Shown here: in pieces, positions 9,445 to 17,066 of the stretch
Layout of the letters: each line of letters begins with the position of its first letter
How positions within the stretch are numbered: position 1 is the stretch's first letter
Origin: Clostridiales bacterium oral taxon 876 str. F0540
Lineage (GTDB): Bacteria; Bacillota; Clostridia; Clostridiales; Clostridiaceae
Direction of reading: 5' to 3'
Assembly: GCA_000466585.1 (NCBI GenBank)
Contig: KE993454.1
Location: 1 to 52,032, forward strand
Length of the DNA: 52,032 bases
The notes under the pieces: model-generated
What the model was told of the DNA's origin: nothing
Database searches by the model: none
What the model saw: only the letters and a program-made list of their open reading frames with translations
Made by a program: the position numbers and the translations under genes

Positions 9445-9711
9445 CTACTTACTAGGATTATTCAACTCTTTATATAATTTTTTTAAGGCTCTTTTCTCAA
9501 TTCTTGAAACATAAGACCTAGAAATATTTAGAAGCTTAGCAATCTCTCTTTGAGTTTTGGGTTTTCCATCTAGAAGTCCATACCTCATTTCAATTACGGT
9601 CTTTTCTCTCTGTGCCAGGCAATTGTCTATCTTACTGTATAACTTTTTTACTTGTATTTTATTTTCAACAACCTCAATTATGGAATCATCATCACTGCTA
9701 AGTACATCCAT
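9445..9711 (-). CDS. sigK: Sigma-K C-terminal half (split sigK)
   Basis: This is region 4 of the late mother-cell sigma factor only. It reads MDVLSSDDDSIIEVVENKI, then REKTVIEMRYGLLDGKPKTQ, then the helix-turn-helix AKLLNISRSYVSRIEKRALK. Regions 1.2 and 2 are absent and no N-terminal half exists elsewhere in the window. Upstream of the ATG the in-frame codons still spell N-E-I-S-L, as in intact sigma-K, up to AATGA at 9722-9726. Beyond that the homology ends, with an in-frame TAA at 9739-9741. This equals the spoIIIC half of the B. subtilis gene split by the skin element. Alone it cannot act as a sigma factor. Confidence 0.88.
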   Translation of the reverse strand: MDVLSSDDDSIIEVVENKIQVKKLYSKIDNCLAQREKTVIEMRYGLLDGKPKTQREIAKLLNISRSYVSRIEKRALKKLYKELNNPSK

Positions 9712-9721
9712 AAGTGATATT

Positions 9722-9726
9722 TCATT
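9722..9726 (-). other. Probable sigK recombination core (AATGA)
   Basis: On the minus strand AATGA encodes the N-E of the sigma-K sequence ..NEISLMDVL. Recombination that restores sigK in B. subtilis occurs at a 5-bp AATGA in this codon pair. The sequence to the right (higher coordinates) is not sigma-K-like. A partner AATGA attached to the N-terminal half is expected outside the window. Confidence 0.65.
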
Positions 9727-9741
9727 GCGTTTATCAGGTTA

Positions 9742-10071
9742 TATGTTTTACTACAAAAATTTCTACATATTATATTTAAGCAGTTTTTTCTTCATATAAA
9801 GCTTCTGATAAGAGAAAAAACCTAATGGTTCACTCTCAAACGTCACATTCATATACGAAATCAAAGAATTTTTGCATTAGAAAAGCAATTTATATAATGT
9901 AAAATATTAAAACATTTGTATGTATAATTAAATTTAATGACATGCACGAGAAACTATAACTTTTTTTATGAGGAGATTGATATAGTGAAGAAAATAATAA
10001 AAATGTAATTACTAAGTATACTACTATTTGTATTTATATATTTAGAAAGAATTTTTAAAGGAGATGATAAC
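9742..10071. other. AT-rich region beside the sigK junction
   Basis: No convincing gene is seen here. A GTG at 9985, preceded by GAGGAGATTGATATA, opens a frame that stops after seven codons (V-K-K-I-I-K-M-stop). The same frame continues past the stop with a hydrophobic stretch LLSILLFVFIYLERIF into the small frame at 10072. This looks like a signal-peptide-like gene start broken by a stop, but the case is weak. Confidence 0.3.
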
Positions 10072-10260
10072 ATGGTATTAAAAGCTCAATCAACAAGCAG
10101 AAAAAATAAAACAATTCTAAGGTGGATTTTCTGGATACATGCGATATTGATGATGAAGGCTTCAGTGAAAAATGTTCTTAGTGCCTTAAACTTTGAAATG
10201 AGTACTGTACCTGAGGATAATAAAGCTTATAGCTCCAACGGTATCGGTTCAAGCAACTAG
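10072..10260 (+). CDS. Small unrecognised protein, possibly a broken gene
   Basis: This 62-residue frame has a good ribosome site (AAAGGAGATGATAAC before the ATG) but matches no family I recognise. From about 10110 another frame reads more like protein: V-D-F-L-D-T-C-D-I-D-D-E-G-F-S-E-K-C-S, then a stop. This suggests a frameshift near codon 17. It shares a frame with the broken start at 9985, so the two may be pieces of one small exported or peptide-precursor gene. Treat as uncertain. Confidence 0.3.
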   Translation: MVLKAQSTSRKNKTILRWIFWIHAILMMKASVKNVLSALNFEMSTVPEDNKAYSSNGIGSSN

Positions 10261-10362
10261 CAATGAACCTCTAAGCCTTCAGAGTCAAACATATTCCTCA
10301 GCACCCAGAGGCTTACTCCTCCCATAAACTGATAAAATTTTACTGTAAAGAGATTCTATGCC

Positions 10363-10521
10363 ATGAGACCTTCAACAGTAAGAAAGCTCAATGCATTGAA
10401 GGCAGTGCATCCAGATGTAAATGTACTGTTCAACACCATAGTTGACTTGGCTATATGAAACTACTACAACAATATATTTAATGAGGGTGTCACCTTCAGA
10501 CTTAGGAAGAAAAGAAGATAA
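10363..10521 (+). pseudogene. Remnant resembling an M15-type phage peptidase N-terminus
   Basis: The frame starts M-R-P-S-T-V-R-K-L-N-A-L, continues KAVHPDVNVLFNTIVDLAI, and then hits TGA at 10456. It continues in frame for 20 codons to TAA at 10521. The 'L-x-x-V-H-P-D/K-V/L' pattern is how many phage L-Ala-D-Glu and D-Ala-D-Ala peptidases (M15 family) begin. The catalytic parts are missing. Part of the same DNA recurs at 13596-13682. Assignment is tentative. Confidence 0.35.
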
Positions 10522-10650
10522 ATTCTTAAGAAGTTTAGAAGTTAAGAACGTAAGAACGTAAGAATTTAAGATTTTTTATGTTTAACTTCTTTAGAATTTA
10601 AGAAGTTATGTTCTTAAGAAGCTGATATTACGCTTTTATGCTGCAAGTTA
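10391..10650 (+). repeat. Left copy of a degenerate direct repeat flanking the MocR/permease pair
   Basis: ATGCATTGAAGGCAGTGCAT at 10391, GAAGATAAATTCTTAAGAAG at 10514 and AAGTTATGTTCTTAAGAAGC at 10602 each have a recognisable counterpart in the same order at 13596-13682. The left copy has about 150 extra bases, including a self-complementary stretch at 10525-10610 built of TTAAGAAG/CTTCTTAA-like units. Confidence 0.55.
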
Positions 10651-10773
10651 TGCTGGAGTGATACTCGTATGTGTACAAATTCCGTTTCAGCAGCATACCA
10701 TAGTGCAATTTCCAAACTCTAACAATCTAGCTGATTTTCTAAAAAAATAGAATTAGGAAGAATATCTTTCTCA

Positions 10774-12180
10774 CTAATTCCAAGCTTCTTTTAGCAATTT
10801 TATTCCATCAACTATAGAGTCTATATTCAATCCTCCAAACCCAATTATTAATTTTGGAATACTATAGGTATCACTATTCCATAAATAGTCTTTATAAGAA
10901 TAAACTTTCACACCACGTAAGGCTGCTGATTCAATAAGTTCTTCTTCAGTCATGCCGTTATCCACCTGGATAAGAATATGAAGACCTGCATCCTTTCCTA
11001 CAATAGTAACCTTATCTCCAAGAAATTCATTAATGGAATTAATAAGGATCGTATGCTTTTTGCTATATAGATTTCTCATTTTTCTTAAATGTCTTTCAAA
11101 GTAGCCCCCTTCAATAAATTGATACAGAATTTGCTGACTGATTCTTGGAACAGACTGCTCATGAAAATAAAGTCCATCATTATAGATTTTTGCTAATTTT
11201 TCTGGAAGCACCATATAGCTGATACAAATAGAAGGAAATATATACTTTGAAAAAGTGCTTAAATAAATAACATTATTTGCATTAGTCAAACCTTGCAGAG
11301 CAGGTATTGGCTTTCCATGATATCTGTATTCTCCATCATAATCTCCTTCAATAATCAGCACATCTTCTTCCTCAGCCCATTTTAGAAGACTTAGCCTTTT
11401 CCCTATGGGCATAACCACACTGCATGGAAATTGTTTAGAGGGTGTAATATATACCAATTTTGCACCGCTGCATTTTAATTTTTCTAAATCTATACCATCG
11501 TTATCAACAGGTATACCAACAAAATCAAAACAAAAATTTTTGAATATGGATTTCATTTCTATACAACCGGGATCTTCAATAGCAACCTTGAATTTATCAA
11601 AAGATAGGATTTGAAATAGAATCCCTATCAGGTACTGATTAGTTGCACCAATGATTATTTGGTTGCTATCACAGTAAACTCCCCTGCTGTGACGAAGATA
11701 CATCGAAATTACTTCTCTAAGTTCATTGTTTCCCATTGTAACATCATATTTAAATAAATCATCTCTATAGGGATTTAAACATTCATTAGTTATCTTTCTC
11801 CAAATAGAAAATGGAAAGTGCTCAAGATCTACTGCATTTGGATCAAAGTCATATTTGTATTCTTTGTTTAAATCATCTTTTTCCTTTTGCCTTGAATCTG
11901 CTAAAACCGGAACACTCCTATTAAAATCCTTTTCCAGTTCTGCTACATATAAACCGCTTCTGGGTCTGCTTTTTATATATCCTTCATCAGTAAGCTGCTG
12001 ATATGCCAATTCAACAGTATTTTTACTTATATTTAAATCCTGAGATAACTGCCTAATTGAAGGAAGCTTTGTTCCAACAGGTAGTTTATCTGATTTTATC
12101 TCCTCCCGTATGTGCTGATAAAGCTGACAGTAAAGCGGGGAATCTAAATTTTTTTTAAAAATTGAAGCTAATTCAAACAT
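10774..12180 (-). CDS. MocR/PdxR-type regulator (GntR helix-turn-helix plus aminotransferase domain)
   Basis: An N-terminal winged helix of the GntR type (residues ~8-75: SPLYCQLYQHIREEIKS, LPSIRQLSQDLNISKNTVE, AYQQLTDEGYIKSRPRSGLY) is fused to a fold-type I aminotransferase domain. The PLP lysine is in YLSTFSKYIFPSICISYM and the cofactor Asp region in LIIEGDYDGEYRY. Such proteins sense PLP or amino compounds and usually control a divergent neighbour, here the permease at 12316. The start ATG at 12180 has GGAGG five bases upstream; the frame extends 12 codons further without a ribosome site. The length of 468 is typical. The 135-bp divergent region carries TGTCA twice in direct orientation (12220 and 12234), a possible operator. 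Confidence 0.9.
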   Translation of the reverse strand: MFELASIFKKNLDSPLYCQLYQHIREEIKSDKLPVGTKLPSIRQLSQDLNISKNTVELAYQQLTDEGYIKSRPRSGLYVAELEKDFNRSVPVLADSRQKEKDDLNKEYKYDFDPNAVDLEHFPFSIWRKITNECLNPYRDDLFKYDVTMGNNELREVISMYLRHSRGVYCDSNQIIIGATNQYLIGILFQILSFDKFKVAIEDPGCIEMKSIFKNFCFDFVGIPVDNDGIDLEKLKCSGAKLVYITPSKQFPCSVVMPIGKRLSLLKWAEEEDVLIIEGDYDGEYRYHGKPIPALQGLTNANNVIYLSTFSKYIFPSICISYMVLPEKLAKIYNDGLYFHEQSVPRISQQILYQFIEGGYFERHLRKMRNLYSKKHTILINSINEFLGDKVTIVGKDAGLHILIQVDNGMTEEELIESAALRGVKVYSYKDYLWNSDTYSIPKLIIGFGGLNIDSIVDGIKLLKEAWN

Positions 12181-12315
12181 AAAAACCTCCAAACTGACCC
12201 CATAAATAATAAACAAATTGTCACTTTCAAGAATGTCAGTTAGTGAATATAATTTATTATATCAGAAGGCTTAATAAAAATAAATCTTAAAGATAATAAA
12301 AAGGAGATGTTGTTT

Positions 12316-13590
12316 ATGAGTAATAACTTTAATAAAACCATTAGACTGCCACAGGCAATTGCTTTATATATAGGTGCTGTGTTAGGTTCCGGTATTTTAA
12401 TAATTCCGGGGCTTGCAGCAGAGATGGCCGGTCCTGCCTCGATGCTTGCTTGGGGAGCAATGATGATATTAGTTTTGCCTCTAGCACTTTGTATGGCATT
12501 TTTATCTCAAAAGTATCCAAGTGCCGGAGGTGTATCACATTTTGTGACTAAAGCCTTTGGTAATAGAGCAGGAGCAATTATAGGTTGGTTTTTCCTTATG
12601 TCTGTCCCTATCGGAGCACCCATTGCAGCCTTAACCGGAGCAAGCTATTTAAGCTCTGCTTTTGGGCTCAATATAAATTCAACTATAATAATAGCAGCGT
12701 TTATGCTTATTATAGCTATAACTATTAATCTAATAGGAATGAATATAGCTGGAGGTGTTCAGGTGGCGGTAGTAATAAGCATTATAGTTATACTTATTAC
12801 TTCGATCTTTGGAGCTATCCCAAGCATAAAGGCTTATAACTTTACACCTTTTATGCCAAAAGGATTTGTAAGTGCTTTTAAAGCCTCTACTATTTTGTTC
12901 TGGTGCTTTATAGGTTGGGAGGCAGTTTCTCACTTATCTGAAGAATTTGTAAATCCAGAAAAAGATGTTATTAAAGCCACAATAATTTCTGCTATAATTG
13001 TTGGATTATTATATTTTATGACTGCACTTATAACAGTAGGTACTAATAGTTACGGCGCAGGCTCAAAGGCAGCACTGGTTTCTATAATTGAAAGAATTTT
13101 GGGTCCATCAGGTGCTATAATAGTAGGAATCGTTAGTTTGCTTATTTGTACAGCTACAGTAATAGCTTATGTAGGAGCTGCCTCAAGGTTGGCATTTTCA
13201 CTATCTCAAAGCGGAGAAGCACCAAAGTTCTTTAGACTCATTTCTAAAAAATACAATACACCGGTAGGAGGACTTATTTTCTTAGCATTGTGCTTTTTTA
13301 TAGTACTTACATTATATTTTTTAAAAATTGTTTCTCTCACAACCTTAATACAGCTTCCAAATGCAACTTTTATTCTTACTTATTTAGCGGGCTGTGCTGC
13401 TGGAGTTGTACTTCTTAAAGATAATAAGATAGAGTTTATCGTCAGCTTGATATCTCTGATATCGACTATTATTATTTTTATTTTTGCAGGATGGGCTATT
13501 ACCTATCCCCTTGCTATAAGTGTGTCAGTAATTGTTATAAAATTAGTAAAGAAAAAGAGGTCATTAAAAGTTATTGTTGAAAAAAACTAG
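12316..13590 (+). CDS. APC-family amino acid transporter, YjeH-like
   Basis: A membrane protein of 424 residues with about 12 hydrophobic segments. The APC start LPQAIALYIGAVLGSGILII is clear. YPSAGGVSHFVTKAFG, GWFFLMSVPIGAP and FWCFIGWEAVSHLSEEF closely recall the E. coli YjeH methionine/branched-chain amino acid exporter family. Direction and substrate are inferred from family only. It starts at the ATG at 12316, nine bases after AAGGAG. Divergent from the MocR regulator, which probably controls it. The -10-like TATAATTTATTATA at 12248-12261 is palindromic. Confidence 0.85.
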   Translation: MSNNFNKTIRLPQAIALYIGAVLGSGILIIPGLAAEMAGPASMLAWGAMMILVLPLALCMAFLSQKYPSAGGVSHFVTKAFGNRAGAIIGWFFLMSVPIGAPIAALTGASYLSSAFGLNINSTIIIAAFMLIIAITINLIGMNIAGGVQVAVVISIIVILITSIFGAIPSIKAYNFTPFMPKGFVSAFKASTILFWCFIGWEAVSHLSEEFVNPEKDVIKATIISAIIVGLLYFMTALITVGTNSYGAGSKAALVSIIERILGPSGAIIVGIVSLLICTATVIAYVGAASRLAFSLSQSGEAPKFFRLISKKYNTPVGGLIFLALCFFIVLTLYFLKIVSLTTLIQLPNATFILTYLAGCAAGVVLLKDNKIEFIVSLISLISTIIIFIFAGWAITYPLAISVSVIVIKLVKKKRSLKVIVEKN

Positions 13591-13595
13591 ATAAT

Positions 13596-13690
13596 ATGCA
13601 TTGAAAGCAGAGCATTCAGTAAGAAAAAAGATAAATATTCAAGAAGTTATATTATTTAAAAGCTGATAGAAGGACGCTTTGATCAAGCCA
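13596..13690 (+). repeat. Right copy of the degenerate direct repeat
   Basis: Begins six bases after the permease stop codon. ATGCATTGAAAGCAGAGCAT, AAAAGATAAATATTCAAGAA and AAGTTATATTATTTAAAAGC match, with substitutions, the blocks at 10391, 10514 and 10602, in the same order. The MocR/permease pair is therefore bracketed by related sequence. Confidence 0.55.
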
Positions 13691-13892
13691 TTAAGCCATC
13701 AAACTTCCTTAGTTTTTAAATCAGCTCAAGCTTTTTAGATTTTATCTCTTATCATATATACTCTCACTAACATCTGAACAGTAACAATTACTTATATTCT
13801 TTCTTCTTTATATGATATGATTTAATTAAAAACTATTGTATCTATGTAAAAAAATGCGGAATAGATATTATTCATAAATCAGAGGGCAAGAT
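13691..13892. other. Intergenic region before the LysE remnant
   Basis: AT-rich, with no gene recognised. It probably held the promoter of the LysE-like gene (TATGATATGATTTAAT near 13820). Confidence 0.3.
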
Positions 13893-14476
13893 ATGATTTA
13901 TAAGGGATTTAAGTTTGGAATGTTATTACCGCTTGCAGTTGGTCCAATGTACTTAATGGTATTTAACACTTCAGCTACATATGGTTTTTTGATGGGTCTG
14001 TCGCTTGTTTTGGCGATTTCTCTTATTGATGGATTATGCATAATACTATCTGCTCTTGGTGTGGCTATGATTATTAATAAAGAAATGATTAAATCACCAT
14101 CAAAGTATTAGAGTTTATTTATTAGTATTGTTTGGGATAAATAAAGCAACGGGAGCATTTGGTTTTACGTTATTACCAGATTTAAAATTATTCTCAAATT
14201 CGACTAATCAAAGTGTTTTCCTCCAAGGTGCACTTCTTACTGCATCCAACCCGCTGACTATTATCTTTTGAGGGAGTGTATTATCATCTCAAGTCGCTGA
14301 AAATGATTTAGGAAAAAACAGCTTGTTTTTTGGGGATTGGATGTATACTTTCTACAATATCATTTTTAGGAAGCATTTTAAGTGGGTTCTCGCCACAAAT
14401 AATTATTCAAATTCTTAACTTTTCGGTAGGTTTCATTCTTATTTTCTTTACAATAAGATTTTTGTTAAAAAAGTAA
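13893..14476 (+). pseudogene. LysE/RhtB-type exporter, broken
   Basis: Three frames are needed to read one LysE-like transporter. The N-terminus is KFGMLLPLAVGPMYLMVFNT followed by SLIDGLCIILSALGVAMIIN, and it ends at TAG 14109. A middle part in another frame reads GINKATGAFGF.. then QGALLTASNPLTIIF before TGA. The C-terminal membrane segments FLGSILSGFSPQ and FSVGFILIFFTIRFLLKK end at TAA 14476. The order of parts is intact, so the gene decayed in place through frameshifts and stops. No functional product is expected. Confidence 0.75.
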
Positions 14477-14646
14477 GTAGTGAATAATTAATCATAGCTT
14501 CAAAAACCTTCTTTCCTCCTGCATATTTATTACTATTAATATCAGGAAAGGAGATTAAAGCCCCAAATGGGTTTTAATGGGCTGTTTGCGAATTGCAATG
14601 AGATCTCTAAAACTGCCCCGTGCTCCGACCAGAAGTGAGGTGTACC
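14477..14646. other. Short non-coding stretch before the YvrJ remnant
   Basis: A 23-codon frame (M-G-F-N-G-L-F-A-N-C-..., ATG about 14562) follows a good AAAGGAG site but matches nothing I know. It could be the tail of a DUF1659/DUF2922-type neighbour, which often accompanies YvrJ genes; the sequence does not prove this. Confidence 0.25.
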
Positions 14647-14817
14647 ATGAAAGACTTTTTATAATCTATAGCAAATGTAGGTCTTCACATAGCATTTACT
14701 GCCTATTTACTTATTAGAATTGAAAGCAAAATGGACGGTCTGGCTGCTTCTATAAATCAGCTTCTGACCATATTTTCAATTAAGCTTGCCAGTATTTTTG
14801 AGAAAAAATCTGCATAA
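14647..14817 (+). pseudogene. YvrJ-family small protein with a nonsense codon
   Basis: ATG AAA GAC TTT TTA is followed by TAA at 14662. The frame then stays open to 14817 and reads SIANVGLHIAFTAYLLIRIE then SKMDGLAASINQLL. This matches the small YvrJ family (pattern NVGFPI..YLLVRIE.K...L). YvrJ is a one-helix protein of unknown role often found near DUF1659/DUF2922 genes or holin-like genes. A GAGGTG site precedes the ATG. Only codon 6 breaks the gene. Confidence 0.7.
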
Positions 14818-14863
14818 AAAATAACTCCTATAACAGTTTTTATTGTTATAGGAGTTATTTTTT
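14818..14863. terminator. Bidirectional terminator
   Basis: A perfect 16-base stem (AATAACTCCTATAACA and its complement) with an 8-base loop and A/T runs on both sides. It serves the YvrJ remnant on the plus strand and the peptidoglycan-binding remnant on the minus strand. Confidence 0.9.
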
Positions 14864-14936
14864 ATGTTGCTACCATGGCTGTCCAAGTTTGAGTACCTAC
14901 TATACCATCCAACAATAAACGGTTTAATGTCGGGTT
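14862..14936 (-). pseudogene. 3' end of a peptidoglycan-binding-domain gene
   Basis: The minus strand reads N-P-T-L-N-R-L, then LLDGIVGTQTWTAMVAT, then stop. This is the last part of a PG_binding_1 repeat (D-G-x-V-G-x-x-T-W). The frame is closed by TGA just upstream (14937-14939), so the rest of the gene has been deleted. The former product was probably a cell-wall hydrolase or endolysin. Confidence 0.6.
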
Positions 14937-14975
14937 TCACGAATCCAAGTTAGAAACTTCTTATTCTTTACAGAT

Positions 14976-15452
14976 TTATTTCGCCGTTTTATTGATAAAA
15001 TCAACTTCATACTGACGCTCACCGTATTTTTCTTCGTTATCAGTAATAGTTCCCTCTGTGAGGGAGATACGCAGAACGATTGAGTTCGGATTGTCTTCGT
15101 CGCCAACTTCATCGAACCAATCGAAAACTTTTTTAAATTTTTCTCTGATTTCTGCATTCTTCTCGTCCTTAACCCAACCGAGATTCTCAGCAGTGCCATG
15201 GAAAGCGTACCAATCTAAACCAGCAATGGAAACCTCGTTGTTTTTCTCAATTTGCAGCATTTTATTTTTTTGGGCATCTGTAGAAACATAAAATACGCCA
15301 TCTTCATAATAAGCACAAACCATACGCACCGCAGGGCGGGGATTACCGGCAGCATTGGAGGATAGTGATATTGTGGCAAGGGCAATAACTTCTTCTTTGC
15401 CATTTCCAGAGCGTTCCTCCATAAGTTTCATTGCATTTTCATATTTGCTCAT
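14976..15452 (-). CDS. Pyridoxamine 5'-phosphate oxidase-like (FMN-binding split barrel) protein
   Basis: This 158-residue protein has the PNPOx-like pattern: VIALATISLSSNAAGNPRPA then VRMVCAYYEDGVFYVSTDAQ, NKMLQIEKNNEVSIAG, and WYAFHGTAENLG. Such proteins bind flavin and act as small reductases or stress proteins; the substrate is not predictable. The start has AAAAGGAG nine bases upstream. It begins 29 bp after the DUF6273-like gene and is probably co-transcribed with it. GC content looks higher than in the flanking remnants, suggesting recent acquisition. Confidence 0.82.
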   Translation of the reverse strand: MSKYENAMKLMEERSGNGKEEVIALATISLSSNAAGNPRPAVRMVCAYYEDGVFYVSTDAQKNKMLQIEKNNEVSIAGLDWYAFHGTAENLGWVKDEKNAEIREKFKKVFDWFDEVGDEDNPNSIVLRISLTEGTITDNEEKYGERQYEVDFINKTAK

Positions 15453-15481
15453 TTTAATTCTCCTTTTCTAAATTTATTTTT

Positions 15482-15955
15482 TTATGCTGTAACTATAACC
15501 AAACCGCTTGAAACATGCCAATCGAATGTAGATTTTCGCTTGTAGTTGTTTTTGTCTTTCTTTTGAAACCAGTATCGTTGTTTGGCACTGCGATTTTCAA
15601 GGTTTTTACTGCTGTCACCGAAATATTTACACACTACTTCTTCAATGCTTAGAAGAAATATGTAATCCAGAGTATCTGCTCCGCCCTTTGTACCATACCA
15701 CTGATTCTCATGATTTTTGTTCAATACCGGAATGATTCTTGACTGTTCGGTCGCGGTGAATTTGTCATAAAACTCACCGTTAAGATATTTTCTTAGCGAG
15801 CAGTCAGCCCATGTTACATCACCAGCGTAATTATTATAGGTTTGTTGTTCAATCATATACTCAGTTATAATCAAAGCCGCATTGTTTTGAATATCAAGCA
15901 CACGCCAATTATAACCGCCGAAGGATAATGATGAACCGATTTTAATATCTTCCAT
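15482..15955 (-). CDS. DUF6273-like protein, probably C-terminally shortened
   Basis: The 157-residue protein opens with IKIGSSLSFGGYNWRVLDIQ, then ALIITEYMIEQQTYN and WADCSLRKYLNGEFYDKFTA. This is the usual start of DUF6273-type domains, which resemble a FGE/C-type-lectin-like surface fold. Members usually end with a 'WWLRSPG ... RPAL' block that I do not see. The C-terminus instead ends KSTFDWHVSSGLVIVTA. So it is probably truncated or a divergent short form. The start has GAAGGAGGGG well placed. Function unknown. It leads a two-gene operon with the PNPOx-like gene. Confidence 0.7.
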   Translation of the reverse strand: MEDIKIGSSLSFGGYNWRVLDIQNNAALIITEYMIEQQTYNNYAGDVTWADCSLRKYLNGEFYDKFTATEQSRIIPVLNKNHENQWYGTKGGADTLDYIFLLSIEEVVCKYFGDSSKNLENRSAKQRYWFQKKDKNNYKRKSTFDWHVSSGLVIVTA

Positions 15956-16019
15956 TTAAACACTTCCCCTCCTTCTTTGTAATAATTGATACTTATATTA
16001 GTTTTTAAATTCTTTGCCC

Positions 16020-16173
16020 AGCTTCCCATTATGGACATAAAGCCTCATCAAATATTTCCACCTACTTCATTATTCTGAAACTTTATCCAAATTCCTTCAC
16101 AAATTAAATTTTTATATAAAATAAATATAAAAGACCGGTCAAAAACTCTACATGAGTTCTTAACCGACCACTT
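16020..16173 (+). repeat. ~150-bp direct repeat, copy A
   Basis: Very similar to 18722-18875. Shared blocks include GACATAAAGCCTCA, ATTTCCACCTACTTCATTAT, ACACAAATTAAATTTTpattern-like text near 16098, and ATAAAAGACCGG followed by CAAAAACTCTACAT. The right end (about 16133-16170) folds into a hairpin that serves as a minus-strand terminator for the fragment at 16175-16387. Confidence 0.8.
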
Positions 16174-16174
16174 T

Positions 16175-16387
16175 TTAATATTCAGAAATCATCTGAACCA
16201 AATAAAAATTATCATTTGAAATAGACAAATCTTCTTTCGTATCAGTATAAAATACAGTATCCTTTGTTTCTTTAAGCTTTGTATTTGAAGCAGCATAGGA
16301 TTCTTTGTTTATCCATTTTACCTTAAATAAGGTTATCTCGTATAAATTAGATATAAGACTAACACCGTTATCAAGCTTTTTTACTAT
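16175..16387 (-). pseudogene. 3' fragment of an unrecognised gene
   Basis: The minus strand is open for about 70 codons without a start codon. It contains VSLISNLYEITLFKVKWINK, ESYAASNTKLKETKDTVFYT and then DTKEDLSISNDNFYLVQMIS before the stop. Amino-acid use is protein-like and a terminator follows directly, so this looks like the tail of a real gene whose 5' part is gone. I do not recognise the family. Confidence 0.45.
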
Positions 16388-16616
16388 TTAGATAGTTCCT
16401 TTCTAGGTAATACTATACACACCTTATTAATAAATACTTAATTATACTGTAAATACTTTCACATAATTTTAAATTATAGCTTAACTTATAAACTATTATC
16501 CATATACACAAACTCATTAATATTTACATAATATTGAGAATAATGAATAAAAATGATATTATAGCTTTATAAATAATATCATTATGTAATTATAAATCTA
16601 GCTGGGGGTGAATAAT
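16388..16616. other. AT-rich upstream region of the structured leader
   Basis: No gene is seen. It presumably contains the promoter for the leader and the gene at 16788 (for example TATTATAGCTTTATAAATAAT near 16555-16575). Confidence 0.3.
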
Positions 16617-16709
16617 ATGATTTTTGTTTTGACTCAAGATTATATTTTTAATGGAAAACTCTGTGCAAAGTCTGTAAATATGACTTGGCGATGGTTTGCA
16701 CAGAGATAA
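16617..16709 (+). CDS. 30-residue leader-like open frame
   Basis: The ATG is preceded by GGGGGTG. The product begins MIFVLTQDYIFNGKLCAKSV and ends with the tryptophan-containing tail T-W-R-W-F-A-Q-R. The second half of the frame lies inside a strong hairpin (16659-16705), and the stop codon falls in the loop of an alternative hairpin. This layout is that of a regulatory leader peptide, but translation is not proven. Confidence 0.4.
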   Translation: MIFVLTQDYIFNGKLCAKSVNMTWRWFAQR

Positions 16710-16722
16710 AGTCTTATCGCCA
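16659..16722 (+). promoter_or_regulatory. Alternative hairpins, attenuator-like leader
   Basis: CTCTGTGCAAA at 16659-16669 pairs perfectly with TTTGCACAGAG at 16695-16705, with AAGTC/GACTT stacked inside. A competing stem pairs TGGCGAT (16686-16692) with ATCGCCA (16716-16722). The two cannot form together. There is no T-run, so control of translation or RNA stability is more likely than termination. Confidence 0.5.
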
Positions 16723-16787
16723 TTAATTATTCATAATGCAGGCTTTGCTTTCTTAAATTTAAATATATATTTAAGGAGCTGAGCTTT

Positions 16788-17057
16788 ATGAACTATGCAA
16801 AGGCAGAAACAATATTACCGGATAATTTAATTAAAGAAATTCAAAAATATATTCAAGGACAATATGTATATATTCCATCAGAACCACAAAAGAAAAAAAA
16901 GTGGGGAGAAAATTCAGGTCATAGAGACTACATACAAAACAGAAATGAAGAAATACGTAGTAAATATGACCAAGGATATTCAATTGATGCTTTAGCTGAA
17001 GACTTTTTTCTATCAGTATACAGCATTAGGAAGATTATTTACTCTAAAAGCACATAA
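16788..17057 (+). CDS. CD3324-family small helix-turn-helix-like protein
   Basis: This 89-residue protein has a recognisable clostridial pattern: DNLIKEIQKYIQGQYVYIP, then KKKWGENSGHRDYIQNRNEE, then YDQGYSIDALAEDFFLSVYS and IRKIIYSK. The last part is helix-turn-helix-like (SIDALAEDFFLSVYSIRKII). I assign it to the CD3324 family from memory; members are short proteins of unknown function. The start has AAGGAG. It is preceded by a structured leader and followed by its own terminator, so it is a single-gene unit. Confidence 0.75.
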   Translation: MNYAKAETILPDNLIKEIQKYIQGQYVYIPSEPQKKKKWGENSGHRDYIQNRNEEIRSKYDQGYSIDALAEDFFLSVYSIRKIIYSKST

Positions 17058-17066
17058 TTTTATAGA

